From positions 1 to 64,000 of the forward strand of contig JAJXYO010000045.1 of the NCBI GenBank assembly GCA_021780495.1: a stretch of 64,000 nt of DNA, in the 5' to 3' direction. This DNA is from Deltaproteobacteria bacterium (GTDB lineage Bacteria > Desulfobacterota > Desulfuromonadia > Geobacterales > Pseudopelobacteraceae). The notes under the pieces are model-generated. The model saw nothing but the letters and a program-made list of their open reading frames with translations, made no database searches and had not been told where the DNA came from. The position numbers and the translations under genes are program-made. Below are positions 27,975 through 36,577 of the stretch, one piece after another (within the stretch, counting starts at the first letter, position 1; every line of letters begins with the position of its first letter).

Positions 27975-29336
27975 ATGACTTTTGAAGAATTCAAGCTTAA
28001 CCCGGCCATTATCAAGGCGATAACCGCTTGTGGCTACACAACCCCGACACCAATCCAGGAGCAGTCCATCCCGGTCGTGATGCAGGGCAATGATCTGATA
28101 GCTACAGCCCAGACCGGAACCGGCAAAACTGCTGCCTTTGTGCTACCTGCCCTGGAGCGGCTGACGGTGCCATCTACGATTCCCGGTAAAGGCCCCCGTG
28201 TACTTGTCCTGACCCCCACTCGTGAGCTGGCCGGACAGGTTATGGATGCTGCTTGCAAATACGGCCGCGGCATGAGACTGCGCACCGGTTCCATCCTGGG
28301 CGGTATGCCATATCGCGATCAGTTGCGCCTGCTGTCGGCACCGGTCGATATCATCGTTGCCACACCCGGCCGTCTGCTTGACCACTTGGAACGTGGCAGT
28401 ATCCGTCTCGATCGCCTGGAGATGCTGATTCTGGACGAGGCTGACCGCATGCTGGATATGGGCTTCAGTGAGGATATGGAAAAAATCGTATCGCGTGCCC
28501 CCAGTACTCGTCAGACCTTGATGTTCACCGCCACCATGGAAAAATCCGTACTGGTTCTGGCCGAGAAGATGCTCAACAATCCTTTGCGGATTGAATTGGC
28601 TGTTCGGACCACTTCCCATGCTCTGATCGAGCAGCGGCTGCATGTGGCCGACAATCTGAACCACAAGAAGGATATGCTGCGTCATCTCGTCAGCGACACC
28701 GGTTTGACCCGTGCCATCATCTTTTCCGCCACCAAGCGCGATGCCGATGAACTGGCCCGTGAACTCAGCCGTGCCGGCCATCCGGCCGCCGCTCTGCATG
28801 GCGACATGAACCAGATTGCCCGCAATAAAACCATTGAGCGTATGCGCCGGGGTGCCATCCGACTGCTGGTGGCCACTGATGTAGCTGCGCGTGGCCTGGA
28901 CGTTAACGGCATCAGTCACGTCATCAACTTCGACCTGCCGCGTTTTGCCGAGGACTACGTACATCGCATCGGCCGTACCGGTCGAGCCGGTGCAACCGGT
29001 ATAGCGATTTCATTTGTGTCTTCTTCGGAGTTGAACTACCTGGAGCGCATCGAGCGCTTTATCGGTAAGAAACTGCCCGAGCAGAACATCGAAGGTCTGG
29101 CACCGCTATCGGTACTGAGGCGGGTATCAGGCGGTAACGGGGCGAAACGTCCTGGGTCATCCGCCGGTAACCGCTTTGGTAAGCCTAAGACTTCAGCGGG
29201 TGCGGGTAAAAGCTGGGGAAGTTCGGCCAAGCCGGGAGCAGCAAAACCGTCAGCCGGACGTTCCAGTCGTGGACCGGTAAACCAGCCGGTGGTGGAATAC
29301 CGCAGTCGGCGCAATCCTTCGCCCACTGCAGCATAA
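27975..29336 (+). CDS. rhlE: DEAD-box RNA helicase, RhlE type
   Basis: 453 aa. The complete motif set is present: Q motif (TPTPIQEQSIPVV), I (AQTGTGKTAAF), Ia (PTRELAGQV), II (LDEADRMLDMGF), III (FTATM), V (VATDVAARGLDV), VI (YVHRIGRTGRAG). The basic, Gly/Ser/Pro-rich C-terminal tail of about 75 residues is typical of RhlE. These enzymes remodel RNA, mainly in ribosome assembly and cold stress. ATG 27975 follows AAAAGGA; an in-frame start at 27873 has no support. Confidence 0.92.
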   Translation: MTFEEFKLNPAIIKAITACGYTTPTPIQEQSIPVVMQGNDLIATAQTGTGKTAAFVLPALERLTVPSTIPGKGPRVLVLTPTRELAGQVMDAACKYGRGMRLRTGSILGGMPYRDQLRLLSAPVDIIVATPGRLLDHLERGSIRLDRLEMLILDEADRMLDMGFSEDMEKIVSRAPSTRQTLMFTATMEKSVLVLAEKMLNNPLRIELAVRTTSHALIEQRLHVADNLNHKKDMLRHLVSDTGLTRAIIFSATKRDADELARELSRAGHPAAALHGDMNQIARNKTIERMRRGAIRLLVATDVAARGLDVNGISHVINFDLPRFAEDYVHRIGRTGRAGATGIAISFVSSSELNYLERIERFIGKKLPEQNIEGLAPLSVLRRVSGGNGAKRPGSSAGNRFGKPKTSAGAGKSWGSSAKPGAAKPSAGRSSRGPVNQPVVEYRSRRNPSPTAA

Positions 29337-29375
29337 ACCATTTAAAGGCGGAAGTTATTAATTCAGTATCATGAA

Positions 29376-29414
29376 AATAATCCTGCCGGACTTTTACTGT
29401 CCGGCGGGATTATT
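29376..29414. terminator. Bidirectional terminator between rhlE and rlmN
   Basis: A 16-bp stem (29376-29391 with 29399-29414, one wobble) around the loop TTTTACT. T-rich sequence follows on the plus strand (TATTTTT) and A-rich sequence precedes it, giving T residues on the minus strand. The rlmN stop codon (29414-29416) touches the stem. Confidence 0.85.
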
Positions 29415-30451
29415 TATTTTTGCAACCTGCCCTTGAGTTGCCCACAGGCAGCCGAGATGTCGCTACCGCGGCTGTCACGGGTGATGACCGTCACATGGCG
29501 GTCGATCAGGTAGCTATGGAAGGTGTCGATAGCCGCCTGGGTCGGTGCCTTGAAATCACAGCCCTCGTGTTCGTTAAAGGGGATCAGGTTGACCTTGTTG
29601 GGGATGTCGCTGATCAACCGCAGCAAGCGCTTGGCATCCTCCAGCGAGTCGTTTATCCCCCCCAGCATCACGTATTCGAACGTAACCTTGCGCCGACCGG
29701 GTAGCGGAAACTCCCTGCAGGCCCGTAAAAGTTCCTTCAGCGGGTACTTCCGGTTGACCGGCATGATCCGGTTCCGCAGCTCGTCGGTGGTAGCATTCAG
29801 GGACACCGCCAGATTGACGTTGGGAATCTCGCGTCCCAACCGCTCCATCTCGGGCACCAGTCCGCAGGTTGAGACCGTCACGCGGCGGTTGGAGAGTTGC
29901 AGGCCGTTGCCGTCAATCATGATCTGGATGGCTGGAATAACATTGTCCAGATTGTGCATGGGTTCCCCCATACCCATCATCACGATGTTCCGGATCTCTT
30001 CCCCGCCTTCACGCACGTCCTGCCTGACGGCCATGATCTGGTTGACAATCTCGGCTGTCGTCAGGTTGCGGGTCAGTTTGAAGGTCCCCGTCAGGCAGAA
30101 CCCGCACGCCATGGCACACCCGACCTGTGAGGATATGCACAGTGTGTTGCGCCCCTCAATCGGGATCAGCACTGATTCAACCGCGTGGCCGTCACCCAGG
30201 TTGAAAAGGTATTTGCAGGTCCCATCGCTGCCTTTTTCCACAGCCTCAGGTACCAGGGCGCTGATAAAAGCGGTTGCGGCCAGTTCGGCGCGCAAATCCT
30301 TGGAAATATTGGTCATCTCCTCGAAGGTGCGGGCATCATGTTGGTAGATCCATTTAAAGATCTGGGTGGCGCGAAAGCGCTCCTTACCCTGTCCTTGGAG
30401 GAAGTGTTCAAGGGCTGGCAGGGTCAGGTTTTTCAAGTCGGTCTTACTCAT
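29414..30451 (-). CDS. rlmN: Dual-specificity 23S rRNA/tRNA adenine-C2 methyltransferase RlmN
   Basis: 345 aa radical SAM enzyme that methylates A2503 of 23S rRNA and A37 of some tRNAs. The radical SAM cluster motif CAMACGFC (CX3CX2C) is near residue 115. The two catalytic cysteines of this family are expected at about 117 and in the C-terminal [11 protein letters not shown] segment (Cys338), which is present. The N-terminal helical domain ([18 protein letters not shown]) is intact. It ends in the shared terminator and lies 4 bp downstream of mtgA. Confidence 0.96.
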   Translation of the reverse strand: MSKTDLKNLTLPALEHFLQGQGKERFRATQIFKWIYQHDARTFEEMTNISKDLRAELAATAFISALVPEAVEKGSDGTCKYLFNLGDGHAVESVLIPIEGRNTLCISSQVGCAMACGFCLTGTFKLTRNLTTAEIVNQIMAVRQDVREGGEEIRNIVMMGMGEPMHNLDNVIPAIQIMIDGNGLQLSNRRVTVSTCGLVPEMERLGREIPNVNLAVSLNATTDELRNRIMPVNRKYPLKELLRACREFPLPGRRKVTFEYVMLGGINDSLEDAKRLLRLISDIPNKVNLIPFNEHEGCDFKAPTQAAIDTFHSYLIDRHVTVITRDSRGSDISAACGQLKGRLQK

Positions 30452-30455
30452 AATG

Positions 30456-31403
30456 TTATTGCTTCTCCGGAAGGGGATCCGATACTGGCGGTTCAGTTAC
30501 GGGTGTTGGTTCGAGCGGTTTGTCTCCAGGTATTTCCTTGGCCGGTTCTGCACCTGGTTCCAACGATTGTTCCGTCGTAGCATTGTCTGGTTGTATTTGT
30601 GCAGATGACGGTGCGGTAAACACTGGCGGAATGCTGATGCTTTGCTCCACTTTGCGTTGCAATCCGGCGATATTGGGCGACTCGGCCAGAGCCGTCTGGT
30701 ATTCGGCTTCATCCAGTACGCCCCGCTTGCGCAGAAGCCTGAGTATCATGTCAGAGCGCTTCATCACCTTTCTCAGATTTTTGTAGGGGTTGTATGCCAG
30801 TCGCGGTCCGGGCAACATGGCTGCCAGAAAGGCACATTCCCGTGGTGTCAAGGCCGCAGCCGGTTTGCCGAAGTAGTAGTGTGCGGCATGACCGATGCCG
30901 TAGACCATCGGACCCAGTTCGGCAACGTTCAGGTAGAGTTCGATGATGCGACCCTTGGTCAGTTCCTGTTCCATGCGCCAGGCCAGATAGATTTCCTTGA
31001 CCTTGCGCGTGATGGTTTTTTCACGGGAAAGGAACAGGTTCTTGGCGGTCTGCTGGGTAATGGTGGAGGCGCCCCGTTTGAGGCTCTTCTTCTCCAGATC
31101 ATATTTGATGGCGTTCTTGATGGCCTTGACATCAAAACCCTCGTGCTGGTAGAAGTTGGCGTCCTCGGCTAAGATTACGGCCCACTTCATCTCGGAAGGT
31201 ATTCGGTTGGAGGGGGTCCAATAGCGGTTCTTCGGACCGACCACAAACGGGTGATAGTCACCATGCCAGTCCTTTACCTGGATAGTCGTGTTGAACTTCT
31301 TGTCAGCCAGTTCAGAGACCGGAGGCATTAAAGAAAGGGAAATGCCGATATAGATGATATAGGCAATCATTGCCAGTGCTATAGAGAGGAGGAGTTTATT
31401 CAC
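30456..31403 (-). CDS. mtgA: Monofunctional biosynthetic peptidoglycan transglycosylase MtgA
   Basis: About 315 aa from GTG 31403, chosen because AAGG lies 9 nt upstream; a GTG at 31478 would start inside the terminator stem at 31474-31515. One N-terminal membrane span ([18 protein letters not shown]) anchors a GT51 domain with motifs [44 protein letters not shown] and ELYLN. No transpeptidase domain. An unusual Pro/Glu-rich tail of about 55 residues extends the C-terminus. It polymerises lipid II. rlmN follows 4 bp away and is likely co-transcribed. Confidence 0.9.
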   Translation of the reverse strand: MNKLLLSIALAMIAYIIYIGISLSLMPPVSELADKKFNTTIQVKDWHGDYHPFVVGPKNRYWTPSNRIPSEMKWAVILAEDANFYQHEGFDVKAIKNAIKYDLEKKSLKRGASTITQQTAKNLFLSREKTITRKVKEIYLAWRMEQELTKGRIIELYLNVAELGPMVYGIGHAAHYYFGKPAAALTPRECAFLAAMLPGPRLAYNPYKNLRKVMKRSDMILRLLRKRGVLDEAEYQTALAESPNIAGLQRKVEQSISIPPVFTAPSSAQIQPDNATTEQSLEPGAEPAKEIPGDKPLEPTPVTEPPVSDPLPEKQ

Positions 31404-31473
31404 ACAGATATACCTTAACAGTCGTATTACATCAATGCTGACAACCTTAGCACATGATACCAAACCTGGCAAA

Positions 31474-31515
31474 CTCACAAAAACGGGACCCTGACCTGGG
31501 TCCCGTTTTTGTGAG
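31474..31515. terminator. Long hairpin terminator upstream of mtgA
   Basis: A perfect 18-bp inverted repeat (31474-31491 with 31498-31515) around the 6-nt loop TGACCT. Each arm contains a run of five A or T bases. It separates the PPIase transcript from mtgA on the minus strand. The 31516-31663 stretch between this hairpin and the next holds nothing I recognise. Confidence 0.8.
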
Positions 31516-31663
31516 TCACAACTTAACGCACTATTCGTACGCTCTCATTTCCTCTGCCGGTTCAATTTCAATACGTAATCGCAGTATGAATAACAGGACA
31601 CATGAAATAGAAGGTGTCACACTTTCCTTTGCTTACCTTTACCGATGGAAGATGCGAAACGGC

Positions 31664-31703
31664 CGGCACTTTATCATATAATCAAGTGCCGCTTCTTTTT
31701 TAG
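31664..31703. terminator. Hairpin just after the PPIase gene
   Basis: CGGCACTT (31664-31671) pairs with AAGTGCCG (31684-31691). The T run (TTCTTTTTT) lies on the plus strand side, overlapping the end of the PPIase gene, so its working direction is unclear. Confidence 0.5.
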
Positions 31704-32605
31704 TAAGTCTCAATTTGTGCGTTTTTCTTCAGGTCGGCAACATACGTATTGTAGGTCTCGATAATCTTCAAGTCCCTGAGTCGGTTCATTACGCTCGTCC
31801 CCATGGTGTTGAAATCAGTTTTCCCGGGGTTTGGGCGACTGCCATACATCTTGACGATCTGGAATCCTCCCTGCGGCGAGCCAAGTACAGCGCTCACCTC
31901 GCCTGGCTTCATGCGGTATAGGGTGTCAACAAAATCGATAGGGATGGCATTCCAGTTCAGATAGCCCAAGTCCCAAGAAGGTTTTACCGCTTTTGCACCC
32001 GGCTTATCCATTTCTTTCCCAGTTCCCGCTTTGTCCCCTATTTCTGCGGCACGTGCCACCGCTTCGAATGATTCGCCGTTGTGGATTCTTTTCAGGGCAG
32101 CATCCGCCTCCGCCTTGGTAGCATATTTCAGTAATCCAAGATGCAGGTCGGTTGAAATCGTCGTCTTGTTTTTCTCGTAATACTGCTTTGCATCCGCAAT
32201 CCGAACATCAACCTTCGCCGCAATCTGGGTATTCAATATCCGTCGCGCCATCTCTTCGCGCATGGCGTTCGCCACGTACCGTTTGAATCCGGGACTCTTC
32301 GCGGCACTGCCGTGTCCCTTGTTCTCCAGATCCTTCAACTGTTTTTGGTAGCTCGGGTCCTTGTCTAGTCCAAGCTTGATCCCCTGTTGATAAAAAAGTT
32401 CTTCAATGATGAGGTGGTCGAGCCCGGTCTTCCGCTCCTCCAGACCGTGGCCGGTAGGCTGGCTGGCAAGCATCAGGTCTTGTTCGGTGAGGGGTGTTCC
32501 GTTGACCTTTGCCAGCACCTTGCCTTGTTGGTCGGACTTTCCGCTACAGGCGGCGAGAAACAAGATTGTCGCCAGAACGGCTCCCATGCGTTTCAGATTG
32601 AACAT
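31700..32605 (-). CDS. Parvulin-type peptidyl-prolyl isomerase lipoprotein
   Basis: About 301 aa from ATG 32605, which has the ribosome binding site GGAAAGGAAG; an upstream ATG at 32641 does not. A lipobox (LFLAAC) predicts a lipoprotein. A SurA/PrsA-like N-terminal helical region leads to a parvulin domain (LHLGLLKYATKAEADAALKRIHNGESFEAVAR to GYLNWNAIPIDFVDTLYRMKPGEVSAVLGSPQGGFQIVKM). It should help fold exported proteins. It lies directly downstream of the multiheme cytochrome, whose maturation it may assist; that link is inferred from position. Confidence 0.85.
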   Translation of the reverse strand: MFNLKRMGAVLATILFLAACSGKSDQQGKVLAKVNGTPLTEQDLMLASQPTGHGLEERKTGLDHLIIEELFYQQGIKLGLDKDPSYQKQLKDLENKGHGSAAKSPGFKRYVANAMREEMARRILNTQIAAKVDVRIADAKQYYEKNKTTISTDLHLGLLKYATKAEADAALKRIHNGESFEAVARAAEIGDKAGTGKEMDKPGAKAVKPSWDLGYLNWNAIPIDFVDTLYRMKPGEVSAVLGSPQGGFQIVKMYGSRPNPGKTDFNTMGTSVMNRLRDLKIIETYNTYVADLKKNAQIETY

Positions 32606-32683
32606 GTGCTTCCTTTCCTGGTGGATCAGATTTTTAAACATAATTCCAATCTACCAGAGTGACTCGTAATGATCCATAGCTTG

Positions 32684-32717
32684 AAAAAAAAACCGGCGGA
32701 CCCGAAGGTCCGCCGGT
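32684..32717 (-). terminator. Terminator of the cytochrome gene
   Basis: ACCGGCGGACC (32692-32702) pairs with GGTCCGCCGGT (32707-32717) around CGAA. On the minus strand it is followed by nine T residues. It lies 23 bp after the cytochrome stop. Confidence 0.9.
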
Positions 32718-32739
32718 GGGCAACAGAAATAAACGTCAA

Positions 32740-35406
32740 TTACAGAGCATTCACCTTCGCCTGTGTGGCGGTGAGTACGTCGAAGGAGAAGGCCGGGTTA
32801 TGCACCCCTTGACTGGAATCGTTATTCAACAGATTGTAGTTCCAGAGGGACTTGGCCAGAAGGTCAAGCTTAACAGCATTAGCCGGGGTGTACGCTGTGC
32901 CGCTCACCGTCACGGTCGGACTGCCGTGGGAGGTGCCGATGACAACATTAGCCGCAGTCGTGGGGGTTGCAGGGTTATCTACATTATACAACCTGACAAC
33001 GGCATTGATGATAGAGGTGTTCAGGCTTGCCAAGGAGGAGTTGAACGCATTCTGAATCCCGTCGGCGGTGGGAATCGCAGCACCATGGCATTTTGCACAG
33101 ATGGTCGGATCGGCGCCAAACGCATGGTTTGTGCCGAAGCCGGCTCCGTCGTAGGCTGCGGGCGCCGGTGACAGCTCCATGTGGCAGGTGACGCAGGCAT
33201 CGGCGATCAAGGAGTGCTTGGAGCGGACACCCGAGACGAAGTAGGCGTTGCGGCCCATGAGGACGTCACCCTGAGCTGCGGAGTGCGGAGCCTTATAGGC
33301 GGTCAGGGTGCCGAAGTTGATATCGCCATCCTCGTGCAGGGTTGGGTTACCAGCGCCGCTAACCGGTTCGCCGTTACGGGAGTTGTGGCAGACGATGCAG
33401 AGTGCCCCCTTGCCGACGCCGTTAGCCTGGAAGCCGCCTGGCAGCAGCGGAGTAGTACCGATGAAAGCCGCATTTCTGGCATAGGTGGCGTCATAGCCGG
33501 CCAGGGCGACGATGCTGCCGGTCAGGCCGGACTTGGTGCCGGGGTTGTGGGTGGAGTGACAGGTGATACAGTTCTGCGGCTGTGCGCCGTTTGCTGCAAT
33601 GTCGGCTGCTACTGAGGTCATATCGGTGGCGTTAAGCGTACGGCTGGCGGTACCGGCCTGCAGCTGGCTGTTCAGGTAGCCGAAGCCATTGTAGGAGTGA
33701 CAACCGGTACAACCTGAGCTGCCACCCTCGTTTTGTGCCAGCGTGTAATCGCCGTGGCCGCTGCCGGCCCATTGCTGATAGCGGCCGTGCCGGGTAGGTT
33801 CACCGTGGCAGGTGCCGCATACGGCGCTCGATTCGTTGACACGTGCGGTAAAGTCGTAATTGGGTTGTCCTATTTGTGAACTGTGATGGGCATTGGAGTT
33901 GTTCGGTCCGTGACAGTTCTCGCACTGGATGTTCATGAGTTGGGCCGATTTGGGGTAATTGGCCAGGGTTTTGGTCCAGGCACTTGTGCCATTGGTGAAT
34001 TTGAAGCCTTCGGCACGGTTTACTTCGCTGAAACCGTTCGCCTTGATCTGACTGGAGTACTGGGCAAAACCGACGGTATGGCATGCGCCGCAACCGGCAG
34101 CGGTCCAGTGGCCTTTCGGGTCGGTCATGTTCTGGAGTGTGGGACCGCCAGGCAGGGTGGAGGGCAGACCGGTTACGATGTGGGCATGACCGGATTTGTT
34201 CCAGGCTCTGGTGAATTTACCATTTTCCGCATCGGTTGCTGAACTGTGACACACGCAACCGGAAGCGATTGTAGGCCCGAACGAATCCTGGCCACCAATC
34301 GCACCAACCCAGGTACCGGCAGAGATGGTGAGGCTACCGGCAGTGGCCTCCGTAACGGTATACGTCCCCGCCACGTCAGGGATGAAGTCGGGGTTGCGGG
34401 TGGTTGCATCGTTGAGGACAGCCGTTGATCCGGCCGGGCCGGTAATCGTCCAGCTGTAGGTGCCTTGTGTCGGTGCGTTGAGGATGACCGGTTGGCCGAT
34501 CGGCACGTTTCGGATACCGCCGTTTGGCACGGCCGGGAGCTTGACATTGACGGTGAAGGAGTCGGTAGCGGTGTAGGTTCCGGCCGTCATCTTCACCTGA
34601 AAGGTAGCTGCTACGCCATTGGAGATATCGTGGTTCGTGAGTGACTGCACCATGAGTTTATCGAACGGCATGAAAACAGCACCGGTAGTGCCTGCCGGAG
34701 CGCTGGTGTTGAAGTACTTGTTATCCGTCGACGGATCAACGACCACGTAGGGTCTTCCCGTAGCCGCGGCGACTGCTGCACTTCCGGCAGTGGTGTATGC
34801 GCTGAAGCGCATACCGGCCGTCATTGCCAGCTGGAGTTTGGCGTTGGCAGCGGTAGGCAGCGTAATGGTCGGCGCTGCGGGATTGGTCTGGTTAATGGTC
34901 ATTGCCGGACCACTCACCTGGGTCCAGGTATAGGTCGGGGTACCGGCGATGCCGTCGGCAAGGGAGGGGTTGGGGGCAATGGTGGTCGTTGCGCCGGGGG
35001 CTGCGGATACGTTGGCAACACTCACTGCCGCTGCGGCAGTCGGCACCAGCTTGACATTGTTCGTGGAAGTTTGACCGGCAACCAGCGATGCAGACACGGT
35101 CTGGCTCGTATAGTTTGCCTTGGTAAACGTAAACTGATAGGAGCCGATGGGCAGAGTTGCCGAGAAATTACCGTTTGTATCGGTGGTAATAGGGCTGCCG
35201 GCTTGCAGCGCCGGGTTGGTGGTAATGGTAGCCCCTGCCACGGGCACGCCTGTCAGGCTGCTGGTGACGGTCCCATTAATGGTCCCGGAGCTGTTTCCCG
35301 CTGCTCCGTTTGCTCCGTTATCGCCGGAACAACCGAAGAGAAGCAAGAAGATTGAGACGAGTGCAAAGGCAGAACTGCACAATTTTACAATTGAACGTTT
35401 TTTCAT
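32740..35406 (-). CDS. Multiheme c-type cytochrome lipoprotein
   Basis: 888 aa from ATG 35406 (ribosome binding site AAGGAG). The signal peptide ends in a lipobox (LLLFGCSG). Next comes a carboxypeptidase-regulatory-like beta domain (INGTVTSSLTGVPVAGATITT) and Ig/PKD-like beta regions up to about residue 400. The C-terminal half holds eight canonical CXXCH heme sites (CGACH, CENCH, CGTCH, CTGCH, CITCH, CIVCH, CVTCH, CAKCH) and one short CVCH. An outer-surface electron-transfer role is inferred from such Geobacter proteins. A cyclic-dinucleotide riboswitch lies in its leader, and its own terminator follows. Confidence 0.92.
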   Translation of the reverse strand: MKKRSIVKLCSSAFALVSIFLLLFGCSGDNGANGAAGNSSGTINGTVTSSLTGVPVAGATITTNPALQAGSPITTDTNGNFSATLPIGSYQFTFTKANYTSQTVSASLVAGQTSTNNVKLVPTAAAAVSVANVSAAPGATTTIAPNPSLADGIAGTPTYTWTQVSGPAMTINQTNPAAPTITLPTAANAKLQLAMTAGMRFSAYTTAGSAAVAAATGRPYVVVDPSTDNKYFNTSAPAGTTGAVFMPFDKLMVQSLTNHDISNGVAATFQVKMTAGTYTATDSFTVNVKLPAVPNGGIRNVPIGQPVILNAPTQGTYSWTITGPAGSTAVLNDATTRNPDFIPDVAGTYTVTEATAGSLTISAGTWVGAIGGQDSFGPTIASGCVCHSSATDAENGKFTRAWNKSGHAHIVTGLPSTLPGGPTLQNMTDPKGHWTAAGCGACHTVGFAQYSSQIKANGFSEVNRAEGFKFTNGTSAWTKTLANYPKSAQLMNIQCENCHGPNNSNAHHSSQIGQPNYDFTARVNESSAVCGTCHGEPTRHGRYQQWAGSGHGDYTLAQNEGGSSGCTGCHSYNGFGYLNSQLQAGTASRTLNATDMTSVAADIAANGAQPQNCITCHSTHNPGTKSGLTGSIVALAGYDATYARNAAFIGTTPLLPGGFQANGVGKGALCIVCHNSRNGEPVSGAGNPTLHEDGDINFGTLTAYKAPHSAAQGDVLMGRNAYFVSGVRSKHSLIADACVTCHMELSPAPAAYDGAGFGTNHAFGADPTICAKCHGAAIPTADGIQNAFNSSLASLNTSIINAVVRLYNVDNPATPTTAANVVIGTSHGSPTVTVSGTAYTPANAVKLDLLAKSLWNYNLLNNDSSQGVHNPAFSFDVLTATQAKVNAL

Positions 35407-35823
35407 TCTTTTTCTCCTTTTTGTAAAGTTAAAATCCCCTGAATCCGCCAACACAGTTCATCTTCACTCATTTCTGTGTACCGGGTAACATAAACACACT
35501 AAGTCATTGTAACGTTACTTGGCACATCTCAGCTAAATATCAGCTTCCTTAATGACACCTCCTTTCGTCACTAAATCGTGATCCTCAATACGTACTTTTT
35601 ATGCATCCGCACAAAAGACTGATTCGTTTGAGACGCGTAAATAGTCGATTCAATAATTGCCGGAACATTCTCAAGATTTTCCTCTATAATTATTTCATAA
35701 TGGTAGCATGACAAAAAACCGAAGATTTAAAGCCAGTTGCCTGTGCCGTTTAAGGCGGACGTCGCGATAGTGAAAAGCTGATAATCAATTCTACTTAGTA
35801 ATTATCAATATGCAAGTGCCATA
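35407..35823 (-). other. Leader between the riboswitch terminator and the cytochrome
   Basis: About 415 bp of AT-rich sequence read as the 5' untranslated region of the cytochrome mRNA if the riboswitch terminator is bypassed. I found no second riboswitch, ORF or convincing promoter. A TGGCAC at 35522 lacks the partner GC box of a sigma54 promoter. Confidence 0.45.
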
Positions 35824-35862
35824 GAAAAAAAACGCCCATCGATGATTTATCTGATGGGCGTT
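35824..35862 (-). terminator. Intrinsic terminator of the riboswitch expression platform
   Basis: AACGCCCATC (35831-35840) pairs with GATGGGCGTT (35853-35862) around a 12-nt loop and, on the minus strand, is followed by a run of T residues. The first arm, read on the minus strand as ACGCCC, can also pair with GGGCGT at the 3' edge of the aptamer, giving a possible antiterminator. Confidence 0.85.
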
Positions 35863-35880
35863 TCATTATTCTAAATGACG

Positions 35881-35966
35881 CCCTCTTTTTGGCAGCCCGG
35901 CCATCCTTTCAGGATCCGTGGTTTTGCGTCCCCATGTCACCATGGGTTTGCTATTGTCAGAGAGGT
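35881..35966 (-). ncRNA. GEMM-I riboswitch aptamer, predicted cGAMP (GEMM-Ib) type
   Basis: Read on the minus strand, the conserved GEMM-I core is present in order: GCAAACC, a CATG/CATG stem capped by a GTGA (GNRA) tetraloop, GGGACGCAAAACCACGG, a short hairpin (ATCCT/AGGAT), and GGCCGGGCTGCC. The base just before GCAAACC is A (plus-strand T at 35952), where c-di-GMP-binding GEMM-I RNAs have G20; A at this site is the mark of the 3',3'-cGAMP class known from Geobacter. CTCTCT and AGAGGG at the ends can form the closing stem. A promoter starts just upstream and a terminator follows, so it should control the cytochrome. Confidence 0.88.
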
Positions 35967-35977
35967 TAGGTGTGTAC

Positions 35978-36006
35978 GGGATACGCCTTCTAACTAATTA
36001 TGTCAA
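35978..36006 (-). promoter_or_regulatory. Promoter of the riboswitch-cytochrome transcript
   Basis: On the minus strand TTGACA (36006-36001), a 17-bp spacer and TATCCC (35983-35978). The expected start near 35971 is immediately before the aptamer, which supports both calls. Confidence 0.75.
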
Positions 36007-36018
36007 CATTAAATGTTG
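36004..36018. promoter_or_regulatory. Palindrome over the -35 box of the cytochrome promoter
   Basis: CAACATTAAATGTTG is a perfect 7-1-7 inverted repeat that overlaps the -35 hexamer by three bases. It could be an operator for an unidentified regulator. Confidence 0.4.
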
Positions 36019-36099
36019 CAGTGGTGTTACGTTGAAGCGGTACTCAATGCAGATGAAACCGCAGGTCGTGATAGCGTACGTTTTTTGTCCGGTTGTTCT

Positions 36100-36390
36100 T
36101 TATCCGATTCGGGTCATTTTATGCACAACCTTCTCTTCGATCAAGCTGCCGACGGTAGTGGCGTAGCTCTTGAAATGCTCGGAGTTCAGATGCTTTTCAA
36201 GACAAGGAAGGTTCTCCCATGTTTCGTAGAAAACAAATACTGCCGTATCATCGTTGTCCTGATGGAGATTGTAAGCGATGCATCCGTCCTCTTCTCTGGT
36301 CGGTTCAATCAGCTTCAGCAATTCCGCTTTGACAGTTTCAACGAAAGCTGTCTTTGCTACAACCTTGGCCACTACCGTTACATTTGACAT
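36100..36390 (-). CDS. Antibiotic biosynthesis monooxygenase (ABM) domain protein
   Basis: 96 aa single ABM (dimeric alpha-beta barrel) domain: VTVVAKVVAKTAFVETVKAELLKLIEPTREEDGCIAYNLHQD, then FVFYETWENLPCLEKHLNSEHFK. It resembles YgiN-type putative quinol monooxygenases, which act without a metal or flavin. The substrate is unknown. It stands alone, reading toward but ending about 95 bp before the cytochrome promoter. Confidence 0.85.
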   Translation of the reverse strand: MSNVTVVAKVVAKTAFVETVKAELLKLIEPTREEDGCIAYNLHQDNDDTAVFVFYETWENLPCLEKHLNSEHFKSYATTVGSLIEEKVVHKMTRIG

Positions 36391-36577
36391 GTATAGCCTT
36401 TCATGTTGTGCATCCCTGTGATAATTCTTATATGAAGTTTATACACATAACGCGTTGTTCAGTGAAGAAGATTCATGTGTATCGTGGTTTTTCCCGCAGG
36501 GTCCATGCAAGCTATGTGTTGCCGTCTCTCGGGCCGTGTGTAAGTGCAAGCGCGGAATTACAAGGAGGTTATCCATA

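Noticed and set aside
35519-35536. TGGCAC as a sigma54 -24 box near the cytochrome
   Set aside because: No GC partner at the required distance.
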